NCBI RefSeq assembly: GCF_016316925.1
Contig: NZ_JAEEGB010000007.1
Location: 139,717-203,716 of the forward strand
DNA length: 64,000 nucleotides
Direction of reading: 5' to 3'
From: Clostridium aciditolerans
GTDB lineage: Bacteria; Bacillota; Clostridia; Clostridiales; Clostridiaceae
Part shown: one piece after another, positions 25,916 through 34,575 of the stretch
Position numbering within the stretch: the first letter of the stretch is position 1
Layout of the letters: the number at the start of each line of letters is the position of its first letter
Translations under genes and position numbers: made by a program
The notes under the pieces: generated by a model
What the model was told of the DNA's origin: nothing
The model's database searches: none
Seen by the model: the letters and a program-made list of their open reading frames with translations, nothing else

Positions 25916-26306
25916 AAAAACCCTCCTTCATACCTTATGTACAACATTTTTAGTCTTATTTCAGGATTATAATGATTGCTACATAATATATATTTACTAA
26001 ATGGCCATATAGATTATCAGTAGATTTGCTAATTACAATACATAATGCGTTATTTAATAACTTATTATGTATTATACCTTATTATACCACGTATTACAGT
26101 TAAATCAAATCTTTAATAGGTTATATTAGGCAATCTATATAAGCAAACAATTAAATATTAGAATTAAGTTGCATTTTCTAACTTACGCTCGCTAATGCTA
26201 AATATCACTCTCTAAATTATATTTATCAGCATTAACAATAAAATAGGCTAGAAACCCAGGTATACCTATGCACTAAACAGTTGTTTTTTTCTTTTCTTAA
26301 AATAAT
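25916..26306. other. Long gene-free spacer upstream of the NfeD-flotillin operon
   Basis: No start-to-stop gene with a ribosome binding site was found. On the minus strand around 26190-26275 an open stretch reads IGIPGFLAYFIVNADKY and ends at TAG but has no start, so it may be a decayed gene end or chance. The promoter of the NfeD-flotillin operon should lie in 25930-26100, which is A+T-rich with several short TTATTA palindromes. Confidence 0.35.
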
Positions 26307-26346
26307 AAAACTGTTTTTCCCTTTTGAGAAAAAACAGTTTTGTTTT
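26307..26346. terminator. Terminator downstream of the TSUP gene
   Basis: AAAACTGTTTTTC (26307-26319) pairs with GAAAAAACAGTTTT (26328-26341) with one bulged A. Both strands have T-rich tails. Confidence 0.7.
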
Positions 26347-26420
26347 GAAAATAGAAAGCTTAATCCAAAAATAAAATTCATTGCTAAATATAAGTTAAGT
26401 CTTGAATAGCATGGGGATTT

Positions 26421-27185
26421 TTAATAGTTTTGACCTATCATTCCATAAAGCATTTTAGTTGCTACAGCTAGAGACATAGTAACAAAGATTGGTTTTATAA
26501 CTTTTGCGCCCTTATTTAAAGCAACCTTTGTCCCTAATTTTGCTCCTATTATCATAAACAAAGCTACTGGTATTCCTATTTTATAATCAATTTGTCCTCT
26601 TAGTGCAAACATACCTAAAGATGCAATATTACTTACAAAGTTTAAAACTTTTCCGTTTCCACCAGCACGAGTAAAATCAAAAGAAAATATGCTTATAAGT
26701 CCGAATATTAAGAATGAACCTGTACCAGGGCCGAAAAAACCATCATAGAAACCTAAGGATAATGCAAGAATCATTCCAAGAAAAATATTCTTTTTAGTAA
26801 GACCTTTAAAGTTATCTTCAGTTCCTATGTTCTTTGAAAATAGGCTATAAATGCTGACAAGTAGTAGAAGTACCAGTACTATGGTATTGAGGTACTTTGC
26901 ATTGATATTAAGAACAGTATTTACACCTAAAATAGCACCTATTAATGTAAATGGAGCTAAAAACTTTATAAGCTTAAAATCTACCTTACCAGATTGAGCA
27001 AATTTAATAGAACTTGTGAAGGAAGCACAGGAAGAAGAAAACTTGTTTGTCCCTAATGCTAAATGAGGAGGAATACCTGCCATTAAGAATGCAGGCATAC
27101 TTATAATTCCGCCGCCGCCAGCTATAGAATCTACAAATGCAGCACAAAATCCAGCTGCACATAAAAATATTAAGTTATTGATCAA
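26421..27185 (-). CDS. TSUP-family transporter (TauE/SafE)
   Basis: The 254-residue membrane protein has seven or eight predicted helices and two related halves, each with a Gly-rich loop: FVDSIAGGGGIISMPAFL near residue 18 and GFYDGFFGPGTGSFLIFG near residue 145, the family hallmark. TSUP proteins export sulfite, sulfoacetate or related organosulfur anions. It starts at TTG after AAAGGAGTG and lies 79 bases downstream of a class V PLP enzyme. A divergent LysR gene stands beyond that, which suggests handling of a sulfur compound. The substrate is inference from the family and neighbours. Confidence 0.88.
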   Translation of the reverse strand: MINNLIFLCAAGFCAAFVDSIAGGGGIISMPAFLMAGIPPHLALGTNKFSSSCASFTSSIKFAQSGKVDFKLIKFLAPFTLIGAILGVNTVLNINAKYLNTIVLVLLLLVSIYSLFSKNIGTEDNFKGLTKKNIFLGMILALSLGFYDGFFGPGTGSFLIFGLISIFSFDFTRAGGNGKVLNFVSNIASLGMFALRGQIDYKIGIPVALFMIIGAKLGTKVALNKGAKVIKPIFVTMSLAVATKMLYGMIGQNY

Positions 27186-27264
27186 GAATATACACTCCTT
27201 TAATAATTATACTAATCTTCATATCTGAACTATATTTTTTAGATTACAACTTCTCTTAATTTGA

Positions 27265-28542
27265 TTATAATTGAGATATCTCTATTGTTACTTTTAAGAA
27301 TTTATCAATATCCGCAGTTGAATTGCAATGTAATGGTGCAACTCTAATAGCACCATCTAAATTGAAAGACTCAAGCATTCTTTTTGAATATGGGCTAGAA
27401 ATCAATCTGTCATATACAATAACGCCTCTTTTTTCATATTCTCTAACTGCTTGTGTGTAGTCTATATTATCAAAGCCAATTGCAATTATAAAATCTCTTT
27501 TTGTAAGATCTTCATAATCAAAGAATACTTTAACGCCTTTCATATTTCTAAGTCCGGTAATTTCATTAGTGCCGTTAAGCATCCTAGCCATTAAAGCTCT
27601 TTCTTGTAGAGCAATTTTTGTCATACCACAAGCAAATAATTCTCGTCTATCGCTACTATCAATAAATTTGCTGCCAATCCAACATACATAATTTACTATT
27701 TCAGTAACTACAGCAAATTGTGATAGAGCAGGACTACCTAGTTCCCATACATTAGCTTCTTTAGAAATTAACTTATGATGTGGAAGTTCTGCTACTCTCT
27801 CAGATAACCAAGCAATTCCTAAGCCTCTACAACCAAAGAATTTGTATGGAGCAAAGCTAATAGCATCAACAGGAGTTTTTTGGAGATCTATTAAAACATG
27901 TGGGACATGCTGTACTGCATCTACAATAATATATAAATCAGGTTTAATTTTACGAGCTTTTTTTATTATTTTCTCAATATCATAGATAGCACCTGAAATG
28001 TTTGATGCATACATTACACTTAATAGGCATGTATCTTTATCTATTAATTTAATAATTTCATCAACATCTACTCTACCTGTGGCAGGGTTGCTTTTTGCCA
28101 CTCTAAGTTCCTTGTTTAATTTTTTAGCATAATACTCCATTGAGTCATATGATGAAGGATGCTCCAGTATAGATGTTACCATATTTGTACCATTAATATT
28201 TTCAGCAATAGCTCGTACTATGTCAAACATAGCTTGAGAAGCTGTTAGTGATGTAAAAATACTACCGCTTTTAGCATTGAAAATAGTTCTTACATCATTA
28301 ATTCCATCTTCTAGAACTTTTTGTAAATATGATGCCGTTTTATGAATAGGCCCTGGATAATCTGGAATAGCATCAATTTTACTAAATTGTTCTACTGCTT
28401 TTTTAAGTCTGAAAGAGCCTCCAGCGTTACCGAAAAAAAGCCTTTCACCAATATTAGGATCAGTATCTACATGGTAAAAACGTTCCTTAATTTCTTTTAA
28501 TAGCTCATTTGAAAATAGTTCCCCATTGCTTATAACACTCAT
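27265..28542 (-). CDS. Class V PLP-dependent aminotransferase/desulfurase-like enzyme
   Basis: The 425-residue fold-type I PLP protein shows ERLFFGNAGGSFRL at the N-terminus, SILEHPSSYDS, the cofactor Asp/His motif VDAVQHVPHVLIDLQ, and FAPYKFFGCRGLGIAW with the Schiff-base lysine. The catalytic-cysteine loop of cysteine desulfurases (RxGxxCxxP) is replaced by RVAPLHCNSTADID, so it may be a C-S lyase, epimerase or other elimination enzyme. With the TSUP exporter downstream it could release sulfite or another sulfur anion that is then exported. It begins at ATG after AAGAGGAGA and diverges from the LysR gene. Confidence 0.75.
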   Translation of the reverse strand: MSVISNGELFSNELLKEIKERFYHVDTDPNIGERLFFGNAGGSFRLKKAVEQFSKIDAIPDYPGPIHKTASYLQKVLEDGINDVRTIFNAKSGSIFTSLTASQAMFDIVRAIAENINGTNMVTSILEHPSSYDSMEYYAKKLNKELRVAKSNPATGRVDVDEIIKLIDKDTCLLSVMYASNISGAIYDIEKIIKKARKIKPDLYIIVDAVQHVPHVLIDLQKTPVDAISFAPYKFFGCRGLGIAWLSERVAELPHHKLISKEANVWELGSPALSQFAVVTEIVNYVCWIGSKFIDSSDRRELFACGMTKIALQERALMARMLNGTNEITGLRNMKGVKVFFDYEDLTKRDFIIAIGFDNIDYTQAVREYEKRGVIVYDRLISSPYSKRMLESFNLDGAIRVAPLHCNSTADIDKFLKVTIEISQL

Positions 28543-28580
28543 TTTATACGTCTCCTCTTTAAATCATTCATGCTTTATTT

Positions 28581-28608
28581 GATTATATCATGACAAAATG
28601 ATATAATC
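28581..28608. promoter_or_regulatory. LysR-type operator palindrome between divergent genes
   Basis: GATTATATCAT (28581-28591) and ATGATATAATC (28598-28608) form a perfect 11-bp inverted repeat around GACAAA, midway between the LysR gene and the class V PLP gene. It fits a T-N11-A LysR site. Confidence 0.65.
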
Positions 28609-28665
28609 TAATTCATATATTTATATAATTATTATATAAATTTAATTATATGTAGGGGTAGTAAA

Positions 28666-29613
28666 ATGTTTCAAGGAATGAACTATGTATACGAAGTTTA
28701 TAAAGAAGGTAGCTTTTCAAAAGCTGCAAAAAATCTTTATATCAGTCAACCAGCACTAAGTGCATATATCAAAAAAATAGAAACCGATCTAGGAGTTCCT
28801 TTGTTCGATAGAAGTACCACACCAATACATTTAACTGAACCAGGTGAAATGTATATAAATGCTATCCTTCAGGTCAAAGCCATTGAAAATAATCTTGAAC
28901 AATACTTTCAAGATATAATGAATCTAAAAACAGGAAAAGTTTCTATTGGTGGTTCAAATTTCTTTTGTTCATATGTGCTTCCTGATATAATAGCAGAGTT
29001 CAAAAAACAACAACCAGGTATAACTGTAGATTTATCTGAAGTCAATTCTCTTGGTTTAAAGGAAGAATTGATGAAGGAAACAATTGATTTAGGAATAGAG
29101 TGTTGTTCTTTAGATACAAAGCACTTTGAAAATCACGTAATTGGCAGAGAAAATATTATTTTAGCGGTGCCAGGAAATTATAAAATCAATGATGAATTAA
29201 TAGACTATCGCTTATCCTTTCAGGATATAGCAGATAATAAACATCTATCTCCTGACTTTCCATCCATACAGTTAAACAAATTTTCAAATGAGCCCTTTAT
29301 TATACTTAAAAAAGGTAATGACATGTATACACGTAGTATGAAATTATGTCAAAAAGCTGGATTTGTACCCAAAGCGGCAATGTATATAGACCAATTAATG
29401 ACATCTTACCATATTGCTTGCAAAGGCATGGGAATTGCATTCATACGAGATTCTTTAGTAAACCATGTGAACTTTAATCAAGATATTTGTTTCTATAAAC
29501 TAGCGGACGAGCTTTCTAGTAGAGAGCTAGTTTTGATACGAAAAAAGAATCGATATTTATCTAGAAGTGTTGATGCATTCATAAATTCGGTTACATCTTT
29601 TTTTTCAAGTTAA
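28666..29613 (+). CDS. LysR-family transcriptional regulator
   Basis: The 315-residue protein has the LysR winged helix (residues ~1-60: FSKAAKNLYISQPALSAYIKKIETDLGVPLFDRS) and a periplasmic-binding-like effector domain (~90-300). It is divergent from the PLP enzyme-TSUP pair, with a palindromic site between them, so it most likely controls that operon. Its position next to an exporter and a sulfur-type PLP enzyme suggests a small sulfur or amino acid effector. GGGGTAG precedes the ATG. Length is typical. Confidence 0.88.
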   Translation: MFQGMNYVYEVYKEGSFSKAAKNLYISQPALSAYIKKIETDLGVPLFDRSTTPIHLTEPGEMYINAILQVKAIENNLEQYFQDIMNLKTGKVSIGGSNFFCSYVLPDIIAEFKKQQPGITVDLSEVNSLGLKEELMKETIDLGIECCSLDTKHFENHVIGRENIILAVPGNYKINDELIDYRLSFQDIADNKHLSPDFPSIQLNKFSNEPFIILKKGNDMYTRSMKLCQKAGFVPKAAMYIDQLMTSYHIACKGMGIAFIRDSLVNHVNFNQDICFYKLADELSSRELVLIRKKNRYLSRSVDAFINSVTSFFSS

Positions 29614-29696
29614 TGGTTTGGGAAAGTTTTATGTACTCTTTGTTTAATTTACTAGTTTTATTTACTAAACAAACGGCTTAACTTTGCAAATAAAAA

Positions 29697-29750
29697 AATA
29701 TATTGAGATTGTACTATGGACGAATGTTTAATTTACAATCTCAATATATT
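29697..29750. terminator. Long inverted repeat after the LysR gene
   Basis: Bases 29697-29713 and 29734-29750 are a perfect 17-bp inverted repeat with a 20-nt loop. The tail is only modestly T-rich, so it may be a terminator or a processing hairpin. Confidence 0.6.
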
Positions 29751-29809
29751 CAAATTGTTGCTTCTAGTGTAATTGTCATAATTTAATTAGGGAATTTAAG
29801 ATTGATTAT

Positions 29810-29993
29810 TTATCCGATGACTTACCCGCTCTAATACTCCCATCGCACTCTGTGAAAGCGATTCACTCCAAATCAAAGATTTGGGTTCTCTGCTTTTCTT
29901 CAAGCGGGAGTAAAGAGCGGCTATGTCCCTGGATAACGACTTCTAAGCTTCAGATGGAGCCAAAACTCTACCTGAAGCCAAGAATTCTGTTTA
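29810..29993 (-). repeat. Dispersed repeat family R1, long copy
   Basis: The element runs from TTTATCCGATGAC to AAGAATTCTGTTTAT. It contains a stem of CCGCTCTAATACTCCC (29827-29842) with GGGAGTAAAGAGCGG (29906-29920), and a second hairpin CTTCAGATGGAG with CTCTACCTGAAG (29949-29976). Copies in the other orientation lie at 47264-47421 and 63881-64000. There is no ORF. It fills most of the gap between the LysR and ABC transporter genes. Confidence 0.7.
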
Positions 29994-30066
29994 TGAAAAG
30001 AACCTTAACTTAAGCTTCTCTCACGCTTATACAAGCAAATATTTTTGTATTCCTTTATAGTCTTGA

Positions 30067-31806
30067 TTATGAAACTTGTTCAAATTGTAAACTATATAAA
30101 GAAGCATATATACCCTTCTTATGCATAAGCTGTTCATGAGTTCCTGATTCTCTAATGCCATCCTCTGTCAATACTAATATCTCATCCGCATTTTTTATAG
30201 TACTTAATCTATGAGCTATAACAATAGTAGTTCTATTTTTTGAAAGCTCTTCTAAGGATTTTTGAATGTATTTTTCGCTCTCATTGTCAAGAGCAGATGT
30301 TGCTTCATCAAGAATTAAAATTGGTGGATTTTTAAGAAATGCTCTAGCAATAGATATTCTTTGCTTTTGTCCACCAGAGAGTTTAACCCCTCTTTCTCCA
30401 ACAAAAGTATCATACCCATCTTCTAAATTCAATATAAACTCATGAGCATTTGCCTTCTTAGCTGCTTCAATTATTTCTTTATCTGATGCGCCCGGTTTTC
30501 CGTATGCAATATTTTCTTTTATAGTACCTGAAAACATATATACATCCTGTTGTACAATGCCTATAACCTTTCTTAGAGATTTTAATTTTATATCTCTAAT
30601 ATCTTTTCCATCTATTTTTATAGAACCACTATCTATTTCATAAAATCTAGGTATAAGGCTGCAAAAGGTAGTTTTACCACCTCCTGATGGTCCTACTAGC
30701 GCAACATTTCTTCCTGCATTAACTTTTATATTTACATTATTTAATATTGTACTTTTATCATCATAGCTGAAGGATACATCATTAAATTCTATTTCACCCT
30801 TAATTTCTTTTAGTTCTACAGCATTAGGCTTATCCATTATATCTGGTACAGTATTAATTATTTCTAAAAATCTGTCAAAGCCAGTAATACCTTTTTGAAA
30901 CTGCTCTGTAAAATTCACTAGTTTGTCTATAGGATTTAAAAATATGTTTATATACAAAATATATATAACTAAGTCTGATACCTTTGCTTCTCCCATACTA
31001 ATGAATATTCCACCTAATAATATAACAGTAAGATATAAAATACCTTGAAAGAAGCCATTTCCACTAAAGAATTTTCCCATAATAAAATATCCTGCTTCTT
31101 TCGTTTCTAAAAACTCCATATTTCCTTTTTTAAACTTACTATTTTCAACTTCTTCATTTGAAAATGATTTTACTACTCTAATACCAGAAAGACTATCTTG
31201 AATTTGAGCATTGACATTTGCTATCTTCTGTCTATTTTTCATAAAGATAAACTTCATTTTTTTATTATAGAAGTATGAGAAATATAACATAACCATAGTT
31301 AAAAAGAATAAGGCTGAAGTAATCTTAACATTTATATTCATAAGTATTATAAATGAGCCTAATATTTTAATTATAGAAATAAATAAATCTTCTGGACCAT
31401 GATGTGCTAATTCAGATATATCAAAAAGGTCAGTAATTATTCTAGACATCAACTTCCCAGTGTTATTGTTATCATAATACGAAAAAGATAGCTTTTGAAG
31501 ATGATTGAAAATATCACTTCTCATATCCGCTTCCATTTTAGCTCCCATTATATGTCCCCATGAAGTTATATAATATTGGCAAAAATATCTTATTATATAC
31601 ATTGCAAGCAGAGCAACTCCAATTAGAACTACAAATTTAATTATTTGATCACTAGTTTTATTTGTGTATACATCATTTAGCATATATCTTACTATCATTG
31701 GAAATGCAAGATCAATTGCTGAAAGTGTAAGAGCACAAAACATGTCCATAAAAAACATATTTTTATAAGGCTTATAGTATCCTATAAACTTCTTTAAAGT
31801 ATCCAT
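30067..31806 (-). CDS. ABC exporter, fused membrane and ATPase domains
   Basis: The 579-residue half-transporter has an N-terminal six-helix exporter domain (residues ~15-310) and a C-terminal nucleotide-binding domain: Walker A GPSGGGKTT, Q-loop IVQQDVYMF, signature LSGGQ, Walker B ILILDEATSALD and the H-loop AHRLST. It would work as a homodimer exporting lipids, drugs or peptides. The substrate is not apparent. It stands alone after AAAGGAGGG, with a hairpin-bearing leader upstream. All catalytic motifs are intact. Confidence 0.92.
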   Translation of the reverse strand: MDTLKKFIGYYKPYKNMFFMDMFCALTLSAIDLAFPMIVRYMLNDVYTNKTSDQIIKFVVLIGVALLAMYIIRYFCQYYITSWGHIMGAKMEADMRSDIFNHLQKLSFSYYDNNNTGKLMSRIITDLFDISELAHHGPEDLFISIIKILGSFIILMNINVKITSALFFLTMVMLYFSYFYNKKMKFIFMKNRQKIANVNAQIQDSLSGIRVVKSFSNEEVENSKFKKGNMEFLETKEAGYFIMGKFFSGNGFFQGILYLTVILLGGIFISMGEAKVSDLVIYILYINIFLNPIDKLVNFTEQFQKGITGFDRFLEIINTVPDIMDKPNAVELKEIKGEIEFNDVSFSYDDKSTILNNVNIKVNAGRNVALVGPSGGGKTTFCSLIPRFYEIDSGSIKIDGKDIRDIKLKSLRKVIGIVQQDVYMFSGTIKENIAYGKPGASDKEIIEAAKKANAHEFILNLEDGYDTFVGERGVKLSGGQKQRISIARAFLKNPPILILDEATSALDNESEKYIQKSLEELSKNRTTIVIAHRLSTIKNADEILVLTEDGIRESGTHEQLMHKKGIYASLYSLQFEQVS

Positions 31807-31833
31807 TTATGTCCCTCCTTTAATTTAACGGTG

Positions 31834-31878
31834 AAACTTGCCCCGTGGTTGTTTATAACCCCCATCTGATTCAAGTTT
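31834..31878 (-). promoter_or_regulatory. Hairpin in the ABC exporter leader
   Basis: On the minus strand AAACTTG (31878-31872) pairs with CAAGTTT (31840-31834), enclosing GGGGGTTATAAACAACC and ACGGGG, about 15 bases before the ribosome binding site. It may be a regulatory RNA structure. No known riboswitch was recognised. Confidence 0.35.
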
Positions 31879-31994
31879 TACTTTATCAATACATCTGTCA
31901 CAAAACTGTATTAGTATTTGTTTTTTATGCAATAAAATAAAGTTATCATCTTATGAACTAATATTCAATAGTAAAATAATTTTTCAAAAAATTT

Positions 31995-32104
31995 TTGCTT
32001 CTATATAATTCTAAACCCAAACTGCCGGAACACTACTTGAAACCACCTCTACAGGGGGGAGAGTGAATTTTAAGTAATGTGGTTTTAGATTATATAGAAG
32101 CAAT
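31995..32104. repeat. Hairpin element with ~23-bp terminal inverted repeats
   Basis: TTGCTTCTATATAAT-TCTAAACC at the left (31995-32017) is repeated inverted at the right (32081-32103). Inside, ACACTACTT pairs with AAGTAATGT and CCACCTC with GGGGGG, so the whole ~109 bases fold as one long hairpin. There is no ORF. It is MITE-like, or a structured RNA. The flanks (31807-31990, 32105-32315) hold no gene; GGTGATATT/AATATGTCACC at about 32154-32199 is a weaker hairpin. Confidence 0.6.
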
Positions 32105-32319
32105 AAAATCAAACAGAATATTTGATTAAGATAATAGCAATTTAATAATACATGGTGATATTAAGCCAAAAACAATATAATAGTAATGCTAAATATGTCA
32201 CCAATATTATATATTTCATTGTATTACTTAATCATTCATAAATCAATGGAGTTTTTGCATATTTTTATCAATATTATAAGAAAAATGAATTATTATATAC
32301 TTATTTTTATAAAAGCAGC

Positions 32320-32361
32320 CACAAAAATTTAAAAATTTAATAAATTTTTTAAATTTTTGTG
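32320..32361. terminator. Terminator after the tandem GNAT gene
   Basis: CACAAAAATTTAAAAA (32320-32335) pairs over 16 bp with 32346-32361, with T-rich flanks. It follows the minus-strand GNAT gene. Confidence 0.75.
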
Positions 32362-32392
32362 ACTTATATTAATTTTTTTATTTAAACTATTC

Positions 32393-33244
32393 TTATAAAG
32401 TATGATACATTTCATATTGTGCTATTTTGTCTTGTTTAAATCCAGTATGATTTGCAAATCCTTGAATGGATGAATTATTTGGGAACCCTAATGTAACCTT
32501 AGGTAAGTTTAAAATTTTAGTTCCTTCCAATATTAATTCTTTTGCAATACCCTTATTTCTAAAAGAATTATTCACCCACAGAAAATTTATTCTGCTGTTT
32601 TTATTCATACTTATAACTCCAACTAATCTATTTTCCGTACATGCAGCTAAAGTCAATTGATCTTCTGACTTTTCTAAGTAGTCTACATCATTTTGCCAGT
32701 TAATATGCACATCCAATATTTTTTCTCGTATAATTTTTAATCCAGCAGTCTCCATCGGTTTTATACTTAAGTTTAATTCACTACTCTTTTGTATTTTATT
32801 TATATCGTTTAATGTGTAGAAACTTTGGTCATATATTTTTTCATAGTTTAGCCTTTTATAAAAGTTTATAGCTCTATCATTTCCTACAATAACCTCTAAG
32901 AACAACTGCTTACAGCCTTGTTTAATTGCTTCTTCTTTATGAAGCTCCATTAATTTTTGACTTATGCCTAAACCTCTATACTCCTTTTGAATTGCTAATG
33001 CACCGCATCTCATTGTATTTATACCCTCATAAATTTTAACCCCCCCAAGGACTACACCAACAGGTTTACCTTCCTCTAATGCAATAAATGATAAATCTAA
33101 GCTATTTCCCTCTGGACCGAAAAATCTTTTTATGAAAAACTCCTGCGGCATCTGTAATTTGATTATATAATCTTCAAATCCATTATTAAAAGCCTTAAAA
33201 ACTAAATCAATATCTACTTCTGAGCATTTTTTATAAACTATCAT
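32393..33244 (-). CDS. Double-domain GNAT acetyltransferase
   Basis: The ~283-residue protein carries two GNAT modules. The first is complete, with EYRGLGISQKLMELH (the acetyl-CoA loop, ~residues 88-102) and NDRAINFYKRLNYEK. The second, after residue ~150, has NNSFRNKGIAKELILEG and a shorter end. Only one half is usually catalytic in such proteins. ATG at 33244 gives the best spacing to GGGGG, and the start lies inside the TetR gene (14-base overlap), so the two are coupled. The acetyl acceptor is unknown. Control by the TetR protein, possibly in response to a toxic amine, is inferred. Confidence 0.82.
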   Translation of the reverse strand: MIVYKKCSEVDIDLVFKAFNNGFEDYIIKLQMPQEFFIKRFFGPEGNSLDLSFIALEEGKPVGVVLGGVKIYEGINTMRCGALAIQKEYRGLGISQKLMELHKEEAIKQGCKQLFLEVIVGNDRAINFYKRLNYEKIYDQSFYTLNDINKIQKSSELNLSIKPMETAGLKIIREKILDVHINWQNDVDYLEKSEDQLTLAACTENRLVGVISMNKNSRINFLWVNNSFRNKGIAKELILEGTKILNLPKVTLGFPNNSSIQGFANHTGFKQDKIAQYEMYHTL

Positions 33245-33857
33245 ATTCATTTCCCCCAATAAGTTTTCTTAATATCATATCAATATGATTTTCTATTATA
33301 GGTTCTGTAAGAGGAATTCCCATAACACTATTGAAAAATCCAATTCCATCTGTTGATGATAGTATAATGTAAATCATTGAATCTATATCCAATTTAGAAT
33401 TAAATTCTCCGTCAGCGACTCCCTGTTTCAATATACTTTCTAAATCATTATGAAATAATGCATATCTTTTTTTTGCTGCAACTAAGGTCTCTGGGTTTCT
33501 TGAAACTACTGACCAAAATTCAAAGGTAAATCTGGCGTTCAACAATGTATCTTCGTCAAATAATCCACCTAAAACCCACTGAATATATTTCTTTAATTTC
33601 TCAGTACTTGTATCAGCTTTTTCAAAGCTCTCTATCAAGCTATGTCTTTTATTAAACCTGTCTTCAGCAATTGCTAAAAATATCTCTTCCTTGCTCTTAA
33701 AATAATTGTATATTCCCCCTTTACTCATTCCTGTAGCTTTTACGATATCCTCCATTGAGGTTTCCACAAAGCCTTTTTGCGAAAACAATTTCATGGCATT
33801 GTCAATTATATAGCTTTTTTTCTGTGTTTTAGATTCTTCGCTAATTTTAGGAGACAT
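33231..33857 (-). CDS. TetR/AcrR-family repressor
   Basis: The 208-residue protein has the TetR helix-turn-helix at residues ~14-60 (IIDNAMKLFSQKGFVETSMEDIVKATGMSKGGIYNYFKSKEEIF) and an all-helical ligand-binding C-terminus. A palindromic operator lies between its -10 region and its ribosome binding site, so it is probably autorepressed, together with the overlapping acetyltransferase gene. The ATG follows TTTTGGAGG. The ligand is unknown. Confidence 0.9.
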   Translation of the reverse strand: MSPKISEESKTQKKSYIIDNAMKLFSQKGFVETSMEDIVKATGMSKGGIYNYFKSKEEIFLAIAEDRFNKRHSLIESFEKADTSTEKLKKYIQWVLGGLFDEDTLLNARFTFEFWSVVSRNPETLVAAKKRYALFHNDLESILKQGVADGEFNSKLDIDSMIYIILSSTDGIGFFNSVMGIPLTEPIIENHIDMILRKLIGGNEYDSL

Positions 33858-33868
33858 AACAAACCTCC

Positions 33869-33888
33869 AAAACCGACCAGACGGTTTT
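33869..33888. promoter_or_regulatory. TetR operator
   Basis: AAAACCG (33869-33875) and CGGTTTT (33882-33888) are a perfect inverted repeat around ACCAGA, immediately before the GGAGG of the TetR gene and after a TATAAA-like -10 on the minus strand. Binding here would block its transcription. Confidence 0.65.
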
Positions 33889-34012
33889 TTATTTTATAAT
33901 ATCATTTTATATTTAAAATATCAATATCTATTCTAAAATTATTAATACTACAGTAGAGATACCCTTATGAATGCCGCTAATGAGTCAAGCACTCATATTG
34001 TTTGTCTATAAT

Positions 34013-34053
34013 AAAAAAACAATTTACAATACTTAATTGCAAATTGTTTTTTT
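34013..34053. terminator. Terminator after msrB
   Basis: 34013-34030 and 34036-34053 (AAAAAAACAATTT with AAATTGTTTTTTT at the base) form an almost perfect hairpin with T7 on both strands. Confidence 0.8.
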
Positions 34054-34056
34054 AAA

Positions 34057-34515
34057 TTATTTACTTTTAAATAATTTTACGTACTCTCCATATCCCTTTT
34101 CTTCAAGTTCATTAAAAGGAATAAATCTTAATGAAGCACTATTTATACAATATCTAAGACCACCTTTATCCTGTGGACCGTCATTAAATACATGGCCTAA
34201 ATGAGAATCAGCATTTTTACTTCTAACCTCTATACGGTGCATATTATGGCTAAAATCCGCCTTTTCCTTTATATTTTGTTTTTCCAGTGGTTTAACAAAA
34301 CTAGGCCACCCACAGCCTGAATCAAATTTATCTAATGAGCTAAAAAGAGGTTCACCAGATACTACATCTACATATAATCCTGCTTCTTTGTGATTCCAGA
34401 ATTCATTTTCAAAAGGTCTTTCAGTGGCATTTTCCTGAGTTACTTTATATTGAGTAGGGTTCAATCTTTTTAATAGTTCTTCCTTTTTAGGTTTTGAAAC
34501 TTCATCTTTCTCCAT
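34057..34515 (-). CDS. msrB: Peptide methionine-R-sulfoxide reductase MsrB
   Basis: The 152-residue protein has the complete SelR domain: [46 protein letters not shown] and the catalytic cysteine in [11 protein letters not shown]. It reduces the R-epimer of methionine sulfoxide in proteins, complementing the selenoprotein MsrA at 23005. Here the active-site residue is an ordinary cysteine. The usual CxxC zinc pairs of many MsrBs are absent, so this is the zinc-free type. It is monocistronic, with AAAGGAGTG before the ATG. Confidence 0.95.
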   Translation of the reverse strand: MEKDEVSKPKKEELLKRLNPTQYKVTQENATERPFENEFWNHKEAGLYVDVVSGEPLFSSLDKFDSGCGWPSFVKPLEKQNIKEKADFSHNMHRIEVRSKNADSHLGHVFNDGPQDKGGLRYCINSASLRFIPFNELEEKGYGEYVKLFKSK

Positions 34516-34575
34516 CTATTATCACTCCTTTAGTATTAGCTTATCTAAAGTCGATAATATAATTCAAGCTATACT

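Noticed and set aside
26190-26275. Open minus-strand stretch IGIPGFLAYFIVNADKY
   Set aside because: There is no start codon, no SD and no convincing homology. Kept only as a note in the spacer entry.
32154-32199. Hairpin GGTGATATT/AATATGTCACC as a regulatory site
   Set aside because: The stem needs a bulge, lies far from any start codon and has no T run.
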